In this document: in pieces, positions 46,435-55,265 of the stretch
Position numbering within the stretch: the first letter of the stretch is position 1
Layout: each line of letters opens with the position of its first letter
Assembly (NCBI RefSeq): GCF_001619585.1
Contig: NZ_LQNT01000009.1
Location: 496,001-560,000 of the forward strand
Reading direction: 5' to 3'
Source of the DNA: Bhargavaea cecembensis
GTDB taxonomy: Bacteria > Bacillota > Bacilli > Bacillales_A > Planococcaceae
Length of the DNA: 64,000 nucleotides
Made by a program: the position numbers and the translations under genes
Notes under the pieces: model-generated
The model's database searches: none
What the model was told of the DNA's origin: nothing
Seen by the model: the letters and a program-made list of their open reading frames with translations, nothing else

Positions 46435-47024
46435 ACAATCCCTCGTTTCCCGTTTTCCGGTTTCCACCGGAGCGGTATGCCCGCATCCATTTCAAATGCG
46501 ACGTCCGCCATTGAAACGAGCTGTTGGTGGATGCGCCCTAGCATTTCCGAATAAGCCCGGATATCCGCTGTGGCCGGATACGGCTCGTCCAGCACTTCAT
46601 TGGACACCACCACGACAGCAGATGCCTTTTCTGTCATTTCAGATAGCGCACCGAGCATAGCATCTATTTTTTTCTCGAGGCATCCTTGCCGGCGGTGGCA
46701 AGGCAAGCCGCTTTCAAAGCCTTCATACATTTCATTGGCCAGCCATGTGGTGATGCAGTCGATCAGAAGCCCATCCCCTTCACGGATCATCGGCAGGACG
46801 CCCGGAAGATCTGCGGGACGCTCGATCGTCTCCCATGACTCCTGCCTGTCGGCACGGTCCTGCCGGTGATGCCGGATCCGGTCGTTCATTTCTTCATCGA
46901 CCGGACGTCCCGTTGCGACATAAACGAGACGGCCTGCTGTATGGGTACCGAGCCAGTTTTCTGCGAATGCGGTCTTTCCGCTTCTGACGCCTCCACTTAT
47001 GAAATCGAGTCTTCCCCGAACCAT
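46431..47024 (-). CDS. cobU: Adenosylcobinamide kinase / guanylyltransferase
   Basis: 197 residues. The P-loop is GGVRSGKT (11-18) and the guanylated histidine region is RIRHHRQDR (50-58), followed by LLIDCITTWLANEM. It phosphorylates adenosylcobinamide and then attaches GMP. The C-terminal block VSNEVLDEPYPATADIRAYSEMLGR departs from the usual GxGIVP form, unlike the short homologue at 43930. It starts 28 bases inside cobD. Confidence 0.88.
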   Translation of the reverse strand: MVRGRLDFISGGVRSGKTAFAENWLGTHTAGRLVYVATGRPVDEEMNDRIRHHRQDRADRQESWETIERPADLPGVLPMIREGDGLLIDCITTWLANEMYEGFESGLPCHRRQGCLEKKIDAMLGALSEMTEKASAVVVVSNEVLDEPYPATADIRAYSEMLGRIHQQLVSMADVAFEMDAGIPLRWKPENGKRGIV

Positions 47025-48073
47025 CCGGCAAGCGCCTCCTTCAGAACCTTCATCTTTTCCCGTTCCTTGATGCCCACCCGGAACCACGCCCCGTCCATGC
47101 CCAGAAAATTTTCCGAATGGCGGAGGACGATGCCCTGCCCGAGAAGCCCTCTGTAAAGCCCGGGGGATCCATTGGGGCGAAAGCTGATGTAGTTCGTTTC
47201 GCTATCGGTCACGGTGCATCCTGCCGCCTCCAGAAAGCCGGCAAGTTGCTGTCGTTCTTCCCTGCAGTACCGGACTGCCCGCTGACGGAATTCTTCCTCG
47301 CCAAAGCAGAGACTCCCGATCCTGGCGGCGATCCCGTTGACATTCCAGTGCGGAACAGCATTTCGGTGGCCGGCGATCCGATTTGGTGAACCGATCATAT
47401 ATCCGAGCCGGATGCCGGGAATGCCGTACATTTTCGTCATCGAACGGATGACGACGGTATTGGGAAATTCCTCAAGACGGGGGATAAACGAGTATTCCTC
47501 ACCAGCGAAATCCATGAACGCTTCATCAATCACCAGCTCGCAGCCGGTCCGGAGCCCATGTTCTGCCAGCCGACGGATGGTCTCTTCAGGGATCCGCACA
47601 CCGGTCGGATTGTTCGGATTGCATACATACAGCACATCCGCATCCTTCATTCTCTCCAGAACCCGGTCCTCAGGAAATTTCGGGTCGGCCGGGTCCGTAA
47701 CAAGATCGGTACACTTGGCACCTTTTGAGAGCAGTGTGGCCCTGTATTCGGAAAACGTCGGATGGATGAGGAGAGCCGACCGGCCGCGGTACCTGTCCGC
47801 AATGACCGAGAACAGTTCCGCAGCGCCGTTTCCCGCCAGCACCCGTTTTCGGGGCACACCATGATAGGAAGCGGCTGCCGAGAGGAACGGTTCACCTTCC
47901 GGATCCGGATAATGCGGCAGCGCCTCCAGCAAAGATGGCCAACTTTTCCGGATCTCCTCCGGAATTCCGAGCGGATTGACATTTTCACTAAAGTCGAGCA
48001 CCTGTTCCGGCACTTCCATGCCGAGCCGGTCATACAGGCGCAGGGGATTCGCCCCGTGTTCAGGCAACTGCAA
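46997..48073 (-). CDS. cobD: L-threonine-O-3-phosphate decarboxylase (PLP aminotransferase fold)
   Basis: 358 residues from the TTG eight bases behind GGAGG; a TTG two codons earlier lies too close. It is a class I/II aminotransferase fold with YVCNPNNPTG, VIDEAFMDF and the PLP lysine in RSMTKMYGIPGIRLGY. It makes (R)-1-amino-2-propanol phosphate for attachment by CbiB. The gene overlaps cbiB by 14 bases. Histidinol-phosphate aminotransferase is excluded by context and by the LDFSENVNPLG opening. Confidence 0.9.
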   Translation of the reverse strand: MQLPEHGANPLRLYDRLGMEVPEQVLDFSENVNPLGIPEEIRKSWPSLLEALPHYPDPEGEPFLSAAASYHGVPRKRVLAGNGAAELFSVIADRYRGRSALLIHPTFSEYRATLLSKGAKCTDLVTDPADPKFPEDRVLERMKDADVLYVCNPNNPTGVRIPEETIRRLAEHGLRTGCELVIDEAFMDFAGEEYSFIPRLEEFPNTVVIRSMTKMYGIPGIRLGYMIGSPNRIAGHRNAVPHWNVNGIAARIGSLCFGEEEFRQRAVRYCREERQQLAGFLEAAGCTVTDSETNYISFRPNGSPGLYRGLLGQGIVLRHSENFLGMDGAWFRVGIKEREKMKVLKEALAGWFGEDSIS

Positions 48074-49019
48074 CAGCAATTCCTCCGATCAATAACCATA
48101 GTATGACAAACGCCCACGATGCAGCGTGCATCGCGTGCACCGATTCCGGAATATCCGCGGCCTCAAGAGGACGGTCCGGATGCCCCATCCTCGCCCGGTC
48201 GGACGGCACCCCCTGATAAGTGTTCAACCCGCCGAGTTCTGCGCCAAGCTGCCAGGCGGTAGCCGCCTCAAGCCAGCCGCTGTTCGGACTCGGATGCTTA
48301 CCGGCATCACGCCGCCATCCGGCCAGCCGTTCCCGTAGCGGCAGCCCGCTCCGGTTCGGGGCGACTAGCAAGATGAGCAGCCCCGTCAGACGGGAGGGGA
48401 TCAGGTTCAGCACATCGTCGGCCTTGGCCGAGAAATAACCGAACGATTCGTATCGTTCATTCCGGTAACCCACCATCGAGTCAAGCGTATTGACCGCCTT
48501 GTAGATCCAGATGCCTGGCGCCCCGAGCAGAATGGCCCAGAAAAGTGGCGCTGTCACGCCATCAGATGTGTTTTCCGATACGGTCTCCACAACCCCGCGC
48601 ACAATCTCTGATTCGGGCAGCGACTCCGTATCCCGCCCGACAATCCAGCCGAGCTTTTCCCGTGCTTCCGGCAGATTTCCTGCCGCGAGTGGCCTGTACA
48701 CCTCCACTGCTGCGTCCGCCAGGCTTTTCCGGGCAAGGCCTGCTGCAATCAGCAGGGACTCCGCTGCAACGCCCGCCGCCCGGTGGATACCGTAGAAAAT
48801 ACAGACGACTGCAGCAGCCAAGAGGCCGGAAGTCCCCGCGGTAATTATAAGCAACAGGAGCCCTTTTTTCCGGCGGTTCTGACCTTTATTCAGCCGGGTG
48901 TCCATAAAGGTGATCAGACGGCCGATCCAGCGGACGGGATGGGGCCATCCGGGCGGATCCCCAATCAACCTGTCAATCAGGAACCCGACCATACAGGCGA
49001 TCAGATGATTCAGGATCAT
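48060..49019 (-). CDS. cbiB: Adenosylcobinamide-phosphate synthase
   Basis: 319 residues from the ATG behind AAAGGGGAAG. It has about four membrane segments and the signature GFLIDRLIGDPPGWPHPVRW, LGWIVGRDTESL, VETVSENTSDGVTAPLFW and VNTLDSMVGY. It joins adenosylcobyric acid to aminopropanol phosphate. It overlaps the fusion gene by four bases. Confidence 0.95.
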   Translation of the reverse strand: MILNHLIACMVGFLIDRLIGDPPGWPHPVRWIGRLITFMDTRLNKGQNRRKKGLLLLIITAGTSGLLAAAVVCIFYGIHRAAGVAAESLLIAAGLARKSLADAAVEVYRPLAAGNLPEAREKLGWIVGRDTESLPESEIVRGVVETVSENTSDGVTAPLFWAILLGAPGIWIYKAVNTLDSMVGYRNERYESFGYFSAKADDVLNLIPSRLTGLLILLVAPNRSGLPLRERLAGWRRDAGKHPSPNSGWLEAATAWQLGAELGGLNTYQGVPSDRARMGHPDRPLEAADIPESVHAMHAASWAFVILWLLIGGIAVAVA

Positions 49020-50494
49020 CGGCTTCCCCTTTCCAGGTCCGCCTTCCGCTTCCGGTACCGGCGGATGGCTTCGGCAGTGCACTCAAATACGCCCCGCCCT
49101 ATTGCCTTCCCAAGTTCGGTGACGGTCCCGGCATACGGATAGCGGACCCCCCTCTGGGTGGCCGCGATCAGCAGGCTATCGGTCGAAGTGCCGGTCGCAA
49201 CTGTACCGGTGAGCGGGTCAAGTACGTGCTCAGTCTGCATCGCTTTTGCCTTTGCTTCCGTTGCAGTGATCATTCCCTGTATAAGGGCTTCTTCCGAAAG
49301 ATGCCCGTTCACGATGACCCAAGTATTGATGGTCCCTGCATATACATCACGATCAGTTCCGAGTGAGGCATCCACCGCATTGCCGACCCCTGCCGTGACA
49401 CAAACGACAATGGGAGCATCCGGTGGCCCGTATTCGCCGATGACGGCATCTTCAGTCATCGCCGCTGTCATCATCGCCACCGTCTGGGTGAGCGGAAACC
49501 CGGTTTCATCCAGCCAGTTCCTCATCTCCGCTCCGGCGTCATCCGTGAAATAGTCGGCATCGACTTTACGGTTGACGAAGTGGCGGTACCAGCCGGCGCC
49601 GGCCCCGAACACTGCAGAAGATACCGTCATCAGAGGGATCCGGCTGGTGAGGTGGACATGTTCCCGGGACACCGAAAAATAGGCTTTCCGGATGATTTCC
49701 CGCCTGTCTTCCGGTTCCTTGGCGGGAAGAAGTGTGATTTGCGGCTTGGGGACTTCCGGGTGCATCCCTGCCCTGATCCGCGCCGAATAAACCCTCTCCA
49801 TCTTCCGTTCGTCGACCACTTCGTCCGGTGTTCCGATCGCAGCCACTTCTCCACGGTCCATGAGAAGCAGCCGGTCGCAGTAAAGCGAGGCCAGGTTGAT
49901 GTCGTGGAACACCGAGACGACGGTCAGACCGCTTTCCGTCGCCTGGCGCCGAACTGTATCCAACAGCTGCTGCTGATGCGCGATATCCAGATGATTGGTC
50001 GGCTCATCCAGGAGCAGCACAGGTGCTTCCTGGGCAAGCGCCTGGGCAACGAACACCCGCTGGCGCTCACCGCCGGACATGAATTCAATCTCAGTATCGT
50101 GATAATCCATGACCCCCATCTTATTCATCGCGCTCCGGACCGCACGCTCGTCCTTCTCGGACCATCCGGCAAACAGACCGGTCTGGTGAGGGTAACGGCC
50201 GAGTGCAACAGTCTGATACACAGTGTGGGAAAAGGTATCCGCCTGAAGCTGCGGAAGTACGGCAACCTGCCGGGCAAATGCCTTCCGAGAGTACTCGGAT
50301 ATCGGCTGCCCACCAATCTCTACAGTCCCGGAGTCAGCCGGAAGAAGCCCGCTCAGCATTTTCAGAAGGGTCGACTTCCCGCTCCCGTTCGGGCCGAGAA
50401 TCCCGAGCATGGTACCGGTATCCACCTCAAACGAAACGGATCGGACCACCGGCGTTCCGCCATATCCGCCTGTTAATTCCTTTACACTAAGCAT
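49016..50494 (-). CDS. BtuD-CbiZ fusion: cobalamin ABC transporter ATPase with adenosylcobinamide amidohydrolase
   Basis: 492 residues from the ATG behind AAAGGGGAAGG. Residues 1-250 are an ABC ATPase with Walker A GPNGSGKST (34-42), signature MSGGERQR, Walker B LLLDEPTNHLD and the switch histidine in FHDINLA. From about residue 265 to the end is a CbiZ domain (VSSAVFGAGAGWYRHFVNR, VTAGVGNAVDASLGTD, NTWVIVNGHLSEEAL, TGTSTDSLLIAAT). It couples import to removal of the aminopropanol tail, giving cobyric acid that CbiB can rebuild. The gene overlaps btuC by eight bases. Confidence 0.94.
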   Translation of the reverse strand: MLSVKELTGGYGGTPVVRSVSFEVDTGTMLGILGPNGSGKSTLLKMLSGLLPADSGTVEIGGQPISEYSRKAFARQVAVLPQLQADTFSHTVYQTVALGRYPHQTGLFAGWSEKDERAVRSAMNKMGVMDYHDTEIEFMSGGERQRVFVAQALAQEAPVLLLDEPTNHLDIAHQQQLLDTVRRQATESGLTVVSVFHDINLASLYCDRLLLMDRGEVAAIGTPDEVVDERKMERVYSARIRAGMHPEVPKPQITLLPAKEPEDRREIIRKAYFSVSREHVHLTSRIPLMTVSSAVFGAGAGWYRHFVNRKVDADYFTDDAGAEMRNWLDETGFPLTQTVAMMTAAMTEDAVIGEYGPPDAPIVVCVTAGVGNAVDASLGTDRDVYAGTINTWVIVNGHLSEEALIQGMITATEAKAKAMQTEHVLDPLTGTVATGTSTDSLLIAATQRGVRYPYAGTVTELGKAIGRGVFECTAEAIRRYRKRKADLERGSR

Positions 50495-51506
50495 GACGGA
50501 CCTTCCCCTTTCTCCTCTGCCGATAGAAAATAAATGCAAACACCGGCGCCCCGATAAATGATGTGATGACTCCGACAGGCAGCTCTGTGGGCGAAATGAT
50601 GGTCCGGGCCACAAGGTCGCACAGAACGAGCAGCGTAGCCCCGTTCATAAAGGAAAGCGGAAGCAGGTGCCGGTGGTCGCTGCCCCACAATATCCGGGTC
50701 ATATGGGGAACGACAAGCCCGACAAATCCGATTGTCCCCGATACGGCAACCGCTGAGCCTGTCAGGATCGAGCCTCCGCCGAGTATCATCCATTTGCGTT
50801 TCCGTACGTCCACACCGAGATGGTGGGCCCGTTCCTCACCGAACAGCATGGCATTCAGCTCTCGCCGGCAAAGCCAGAGCAGCAGGCCGCCGATCAGGAG
50901 GAACGGAAGGATCATCCAAACGTACTTCCAACCTCTCATCGATACGCTGCCGAGGAGCCAGCTGATAATCTGCCTAAGCTCTTCTCCTGTAAGTGCTATC
51001 ATGAGCGATAGTACAGACCCGAGAAACGATCCGAAAATAACTCCCGTGAGGATGATGGTTTCCATTTTCAGTGACCGGTCGACCGCCCTCGCAAATCCGA
51101 TCACCAATAGGAGCACCGCCATTGCGCCCGCCATGCTGAACAGCGGAAGGGTGTAGGTGCCGAACAGTCCGATGCCGAAAAAGAGTGTCGCCACGGCGCC
51201 GACTGAGGCACCGGACGACACTCCGAGGGTGTACGGATCGGCAAGCGGGTTTTTCAGGAGACCCTGAAAGGCTGCACCCGCCAAGGCCAGCGCTCCCCCG
51301 ACAAGGCCTGCCAGCACAACCCTTGGCATCCGGATCTTCCAGAGGATGTTGGCGGCGATCTCATCCGCTTCCGGATTCCAGAGAACCCGGAAAGGAATGT
51401 TCACCGATCCGACGGAAACACCGAGCCAGAGTGCCAGCAGGAGCATGGCTGCCGATACCATGTATGCGGCGGCCGGACTCTTCTTATGCCGCCTGATCTT
51501 CTTCAT
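50487..51506 (-). CDS. btuC: Cobalamin ABC transporter permease (FecCD family)
   Basis: 339 residues with about nine to ten membrane helices. The family marks PRVVLAGLVGGALALAGAAFQGLLKNPLADPYTLG and GFVGLVVPHMTRILWG are present. It forms the channel of the corrinoid importer with the fused ATPase and the lipoprotein. The start lies 23 bases inside btuF. Confidence 0.94.
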   Translation of the reverse strand: MKKIRRHKKSPAAAYMVSAAMLLLALWLGVSVGSVNIPFRVLWNPEADEIAANILWKIRMPRVVLAGLVGGALALAGAAFQGLLKNPLADPYTLGVSSGASVGAVATLFFGIGLFGTYTLPLFSMAGAMAVLLLVIGFARAVDRSLKMETIILTGVIFGSFLGSVLSLMIALTGEELRQIISWLLGSVSMRGWKYVWMILPFLLIGGLLLWLCRRELNAMLFGEERAHHLGVDVRKRKWMILGGGSILTGSAVAVSGTIGFVGLVVPHMTRILWGSDHRHLLPLSFMNGATLLVLCDLVARTIISPTELPVGVITSFIGAPVFAFIFYRQRRKGKVRHA

Positions 51507-52491
51507 CCTGTTCTGCTTCCCCGAAGATTTCCGGATAAACAGCCTTTGCCACTGCCTCCAGGCCGTCTGCGAGACGCGGACCGGTACGGCTTGTCATGCT
51601 TTCATCCAGCTGGATAACGGCCTCTTCCTTTATGGCGGTTACACCTTCAAAGGCCTCACGGGCGTAAACATCTTCTACTGCGGTATCGATATAATCATAC
51701 ATGACCAGGAGCACATCGGGATTTCGGCTGACAATTTCCTCCGGATCCATCATGACCCAGCCTTCCTGATCACCCGCAATATTTTCCGCATTGATGATGT
51801 CGAGGAACTGCTGCATGAATGTGCCGGATCCCGGCGTGTAGATTTCAGGTGCCGGGGAAGTTTCGACAAACACTTTCTTCTTGTCGGTAACTTCAGTCGC
51901 TTTTTCCTTGATCTCTTCCACTTTGGACTGCATTCCGCTGACGATTTCTTCAGCTTCGGCGGAATGGCCGGTCAGCTGGCCGATCTGTTCGATTGTTGCA
52001 TAGGTTTCATCAAAATCCATAGCGTTCTTTACGACAAATACGGTGAGGCCTGCATCACGCAATTGCTGAAGTCCCTCTTCCCCGACGCCGAGTGCAGACT
52101 CGTGTGCGAACACGACGTCCGGCTGCATGCCGATGATTTTTTCGACGTTGAATTCCTGGCCGCCGATCTTTTCGACTTCCTGGGCTTCTTTCGGATAGTC
52201 GTCAAAGTCACTGACCCCGACTACTGCTTCTCCTGCGCCAACCGCAAAAAGGATCTCCGTGTTGCTCGGGATCATCGAGACGATCGCATCCGGTTCTTCC
52301 TCAATTGTAATTTCATTGCCGGCCGCATCGGTCATCGTGACCGGGAATTCCGCCTGTCCGGCTGATTCCTGAGCCGGTGCTTCTTCCTGTTCCTCCGCGG
52401 GCTTGTCTGCCGCTTCCTCTCCGTTGCCGCACGCGGCAAGCATCAGGGCAGCTGCGGGTACCGCAAGCCATCTAAGCCATTTCTTGTCCAA
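51484..52491 (-). CDS. btuF: Cobalamin-binding ABC transporter lipoprotein
   Basis: 335 residues from a TTG behind AGGGGGAATC. A signal peptide ends in the lipobox LMLAAC with the lipidated cysteine at about residue 21, then a Glu-rich linker and a helical-backbone periplasmic-binding fold (IVSMIPSNTEILFAVGAGEAVVGVSDF, LRDAGLTVFVV). It captures corrinoids outside the membrane. It is first gene of the 13-gene operon behind the riboswitch. Iron-siderophore binding is the alternative, but the operon points to B12. Confidence 0.93.
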   Translation of the reverse strand: MDKKWLRWLAVPAAALMLAACGNGEEAADKPAEEQEEAPAQESAGQAEFPVTMTDAAGNEITIEEEPDAIVSMIPSNTEILFAVGAGEAVVGVSDFDDYPKEAQEVEKIGGQEFNVEKIIGMQPDVVFAHESALGVGEEGLQQLRDAGLTVFVVKNAMDFDETYATIEQIGQLTGHSAEAEEIVSGMQSKVEEIKEKATEVTDKKKVFVETSPAPEIYTPGSGTFMQQFLDIINAENIAGDQEGWVMMDPEEIVSRNPDVLLVMYDYIDTAVEDVYAREAFEGVTAIKEEAVIQLDESMTSRTGPRLADGLEAVAKAVYPEIFGEAEQDEEDQAA

Positions 52492-52522
52492 ATCTGATTC
52501 CCCCTAATCTTTATGTATGGAA

Positions 52523-52553
52523 CAGAAAAACCCCCCCGCGCGATGCGGGGGGC
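52523..52553 (-). terminator. Riboswitch expression-platform terminator
   Basis: Strong stem CCCCCCGC/GCGGGGGG with a short loop, followed by TTTTT on the minus strand, 30 bases before btuF. Its position after the cobalamin aptamer suggests transcription termination when B12 is bound. Confidence 0.85.
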
Positions 52554-52639
52554 AGAAAACCGGCAGGACGGACACGCGGAAAAACGACCGCTGCCTGCAC
52601 ATGCAGGCGCCGTTCCACACCGGCCTGTCCTCGCAGGCG

Positions 52640-52795
52640 CATTCGGGTGTTATCCGCTGAGGCAGGTTTCCTGACTTGCGGCTATGAAGCCGCTCACAGT
52701 GGCGGGACCGTACCGGATTCTCACCGGATTCCCTTTTACCCCCGAAGGGCACCTCAGCGTCATCCGGCACATATTCATACCGGATATTCAATTCC
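52640..52795 (-). promoter_or_regulatory. Cobalamin riboswitch aptamer
   Basis: On the minus strand the B12 box AAGTCAGGAAACCTGCCT (within 52656-52678) is preceded by CCGCCACTGTGAGCGG, by the paired GAATCCGG-TGA-GAATCCGG segment and by the GGTGCCCTTCGGGG hairpin, the order seen in cobalamin riboswitches. It controls the 13-gene cobalamin operon. Between aptamer and terminator lies a perfect GCCTGCATGTGCAGGC palindrome that may take part in the anti-terminator. Confidence 0.92.
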
Positions 52796-52801
52796 TATTC
52801 A

Positions 52802-52830
52802 ATTTAATCAGATGGCGCGAGATTTGTCGA
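52802..52830 (-). promoter_or_regulatory. Sigma-A promoter of the cobalamin operon
   Basis: Minus strand TCGACA, 17 bases, TTAAAT, just upstream of the aptamer. Confidence 0.65.
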
Positions 52831-52880
52831 GGGCCTCAAGGAAAAGCCGGAACTGCCGGATGTGTAAATGTATCAGCTGT

Positions 52881-52935
52881 ATATAGCAACGTCTGAATGT
52901 ATAGATCAACATCTCGCCCGAATATAGCAACGTCT
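52881..52935. repeat. Short tandem-like repeats upstream of the cobalamin promoter
   Basis: ATATAGCAACGTCT occurs at 52881-52894 and again at 52922-52935, with a degenerate third copy (TATAGATCAACATCT) between them at about 52900-52914. The period is about 20 bases. Confidence 0.6.
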
Positions 52936-52956
52936 CATGAACATTGGCCACAACCT

Positions 52957-52995
52957 GAAAACCGGCCCCTTCAGCCGAAGCTGAAAGAGGCCGGT
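52957..52995 (-). terminator. Terminator of argS
   Basis: A long stem with a TTCG tetraloop (ACCGGCC...GGCCGGT outer arms, CTTTCAGC/GCTGAAGG inner arms) is followed by TTTTC on the minus strand. Confidence 0.88.
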
Positions 52996-53005
52996 CAAGA
53001 TGATC

Positions 53006-54676
53006 TTACATCCGCTCCGGAGCGGCGACGCCGATCAGGCGGAGTGCGTTTGCAACAGTCGTGCGTGTTGCAGTAACGAGCGCGAGACGCGCTTCCGACA
53101 GTTCTTTGTTGTCCGGGTCGACGACTTTATCGGTCGAGTAGAATGTGTGGAACGCCGATGCCAGCTCCTGGATATAGGTTGCAATCCGGTGAGGCGCGCG
53201 GAGCTTCGCCGCGTCAGCGACAACCTGAGGGAAGTCCCCGATCTTCTTCATGAGATCGATCGCCTTCTCGCTTTCCTGGAGCAGCCCGACATGCTCATCC
53301 GAGCGGAACAGGCCGGCATCATCAGCCTGTCGCAGAATCGAACAGATACGTGCGTGGGCGTACTGTGCGTAGTAAACCGGGTTCTCATTGGACTGGGACA
53401 CCGCGAGGTCAAGATCGAAGTCCATCTGCGAATCGCCGGAGCGCATAATGAAGAAGTACCGGACCGCATCAAGGCCGACCATATCGACAAGCTCGCGCAG
53501 CGTGACCGCCTTGCCGGTCCGTTTGCTCATCTTGAACTTCTCGCCGTCTTTATACAGCTGGACCATCTGCGACACGATCACTTCGAGCGTGTCTTTGTCG
53601 TAGCCGAGCGCCTCGATTGCCGCCTTCATGCGCGGAATGTAGCCGTGGTGATCGGCCCCCCAGATGTTGATCAGCTTGTCAAAGCCCCGCTGAAGCTTGT
53701 CCTCGTGATAGGCGATGTCCGGCGTAAGATACGTATAGGAACCATCCTGCTTGATGAGGACGCGGTCCTTGTCGTCACCGAATGTCGTTGAGCGGAACCA
53801 GGTGGCGCCGTCTTCCTCGTAGACATGGCCATTCTGTTTCAATTTGTCTAGGGCCGTGTCGATCTTGCCGGACCCGTAGAGCGACGATTCAGAGAACCAG
53901 TTGTCAAACGACACACGGAAGTCGGCCAAGTCCTGCTTGATCTTATCCAGTTCGATGCCGAGCCCATGTTTCCGGAACCACTGGAAGCGCTCCTCTTCTG
54001 GCATCTTGGCGAACTTGTCGCCGTGCTCCTGCGCTAGCGCATTGGCGATCTCGATGACATCCTTGCCGTGGTAGCCGTCCTCCGGCATTTCGCGCTCCTC
54101 GCCGAGTGCCTGGAAATAACGGGCCTCGATTGAATAGGCCAGGTTGTTGATCTGGTTGCCGGCATCGTTGATGTAGTATTCACGGGAAACGTCATAGCCT
54201 GCAAAATCGAGCACATTGCTGAGTGCGTCACCGATCGATGCGCCTCGGCCGTGGCCCAGGTGCAGGTCGCCTGTCGGGTTTGCGGAAACGAACTCGACCT
54301 GGATCTTCTCACCGCCGCCCGAATCGCTTCGGCCGAAGCCCTCTCCCTTCTCGAGAACGTCTTTCACAACGTCGCCGAGGTAGTCGGTCTTAATGGTGAT
54401 GTTGATGAAGCCGGGGCCCGCGATGTCGACTGATTTGATCGGAGTGCCGTCGGTATCCAGGTTGCCGACGATCGCTTCCGCGATGGCCCGCGGCGGCTTT
54501 TTCGCGATTTTCGTCAGCTGCATCGCAATATTGGTCGCGTAATCGCCGTTATCCTTATTTTTAGGTGTCTCGAGCATCACGTCCGGCATATCTGCGCTTT
54601 CCGCGAGACCTGCCTTGTCCACTGCGCTGCCGAGCGCGTCCTTTAGCTGCTGTTTAATCTGTTCCACTGTGCTCAT
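53006..54676 (-). CDS. argS: Arginyl-tRNA synthetase
   Basis: 556 residues. HIGH-type motif in [19 protein letters not shown] in [11 protein letters not shown], and the N-terminal Arg-tRNA-synthetase additional domain. The C-terminal anticodon-binding domain ends [13 protein letters not shown], typical of ArgS. It overlaps ywiB by four bases. Confidence 0.98.
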   Translation of the reverse strand: MSTVEQIKQQLKDALGSAVDKAGLAESADMPDVMLETPKNKDNGDYATNIAMQLTKIAKKPPRAIAEAIVGNLDTDGTPIKSVDIAGPGFINITIKTDYLGDVVKDVLEKGEGFGRSDSGGGEKIQVEFVSANPTGDLHLGHGRGASIGDALSNVLDFAGYDVSREYYINDAGNQINNLAYSIEARYFQALGEEREMPEDGYHGKDVIEIANALAQEHGDKFAKMPEEERFQWFRKHGLGIELDKIKQDLADFRVSFDNWFSESSLYGSGKIDTALDKLKQNGHVYEEDGATWFRSTTFGDDKDRVLIKQDGSYTYLTPDIAYHEDKLQRGFDKLINIWGADHHGYIPRMKAAIEALGYDKDTLEVIVSQMVQLYKDGEKFKMSKRTGKAVTLRELVDMVGLDAVRYFFIMRSGDSQMDFDLDLAVSQSNENPVYYAQYAHARICSILRQADDAGLFRSDEHVGLLQESEKAIDLMKKIGDFPQVVADAAKLRAPHRIATYIQELASAFHTFYSTDKVVDPDNKELSEARLALVTATRTTVANALRLIGVAAPERM

Positions 54677-55107
54677 GCTTTTCCCTCCGAATAAGTAAAT
54701 TCCACATCATAGGTGCCGACAGTCTCGCTGCCCGACAGCAAATCATATGCCGCTGAAAACCGTCCTGCGGATCCCGGTTCGTAGCGGACCGAATCGGTTT
54801 TCACCGTGAGCGGAAGGTCCACGCCTCCGTTGCCGTAGCGGCCTTCCCGCTGCTCGCCCGGGACGAGAGGAAGCCGCATCGAAACGGTTCCGTTTCTCAT
54901 GATGAGCCCCTCTTCATGCCCCATGCGGACCATTGTGCGGATTTCCTGTCCGTCTCCGTTTTCCTCGAAGCTCAGATAGGTTCTGCCCGCTTTCTCGATC
55001 AGAAGGCCCTCCGCCCGGATGAAGTTCCGGAACGGCTTCTCGCCCGGCTGGCGGACCGTCGTGACGAGGCGGATGCTGACCGCCCTTCCTTCCTCGGGTA
55101 TATTCAT
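54673..55107 (-). CDS. DUF1934 family beta-barrel protein (YwiB-like)
   Basis: 144 residues from the ATG behind CGGGGGC; two upstream ATGs are possible. It is a calycin-like beta-rich protein with [20 protein letters not shown] and [17 protein letters not shown]. Function is unknown. It always lies before argS in Bacillales and is translationally coupled to it here. Confidence 0.85.
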   Translation of the reverse strand: MNIPEEGRAVSIRLVTTVRQPGEKPFRNFIRAEGLLIEKAGRTYLSFEENGDGQEIRTMVRMGHEEGLIMRNGTVSMRLPLVPGEQREGRYGNGGVDLPLTVKTDSVRYEPGSAGRFSAAYDLLSGSETVGTYDVEFTYSEGKA

Positions 55108-55235
55108 CTGGATGCCCCCGTTCATAGTCATTTCCCTATTATATCCCGCCCGCTATGCGGATTTCAATGAATGCCGGCTCCTCGTCCGACTGAGGTTAAG
55201 TTTTTCCGGTCGTCAGCCACGGATATCTGCCAAAT

Positions 55236-55244
55236 TGGTATAAT
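55236..55244 (+). promoter_or_regulatory. Extended -10 promoter of the GGDEF gene
   Basis: TGG followed by TATAAT, about 20 bases upstream of the start codon. The -35 is weak. Confidence 0.6.
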
Positions 55245-55265
55245 CGTTCCCATGGAGGGATGTCC

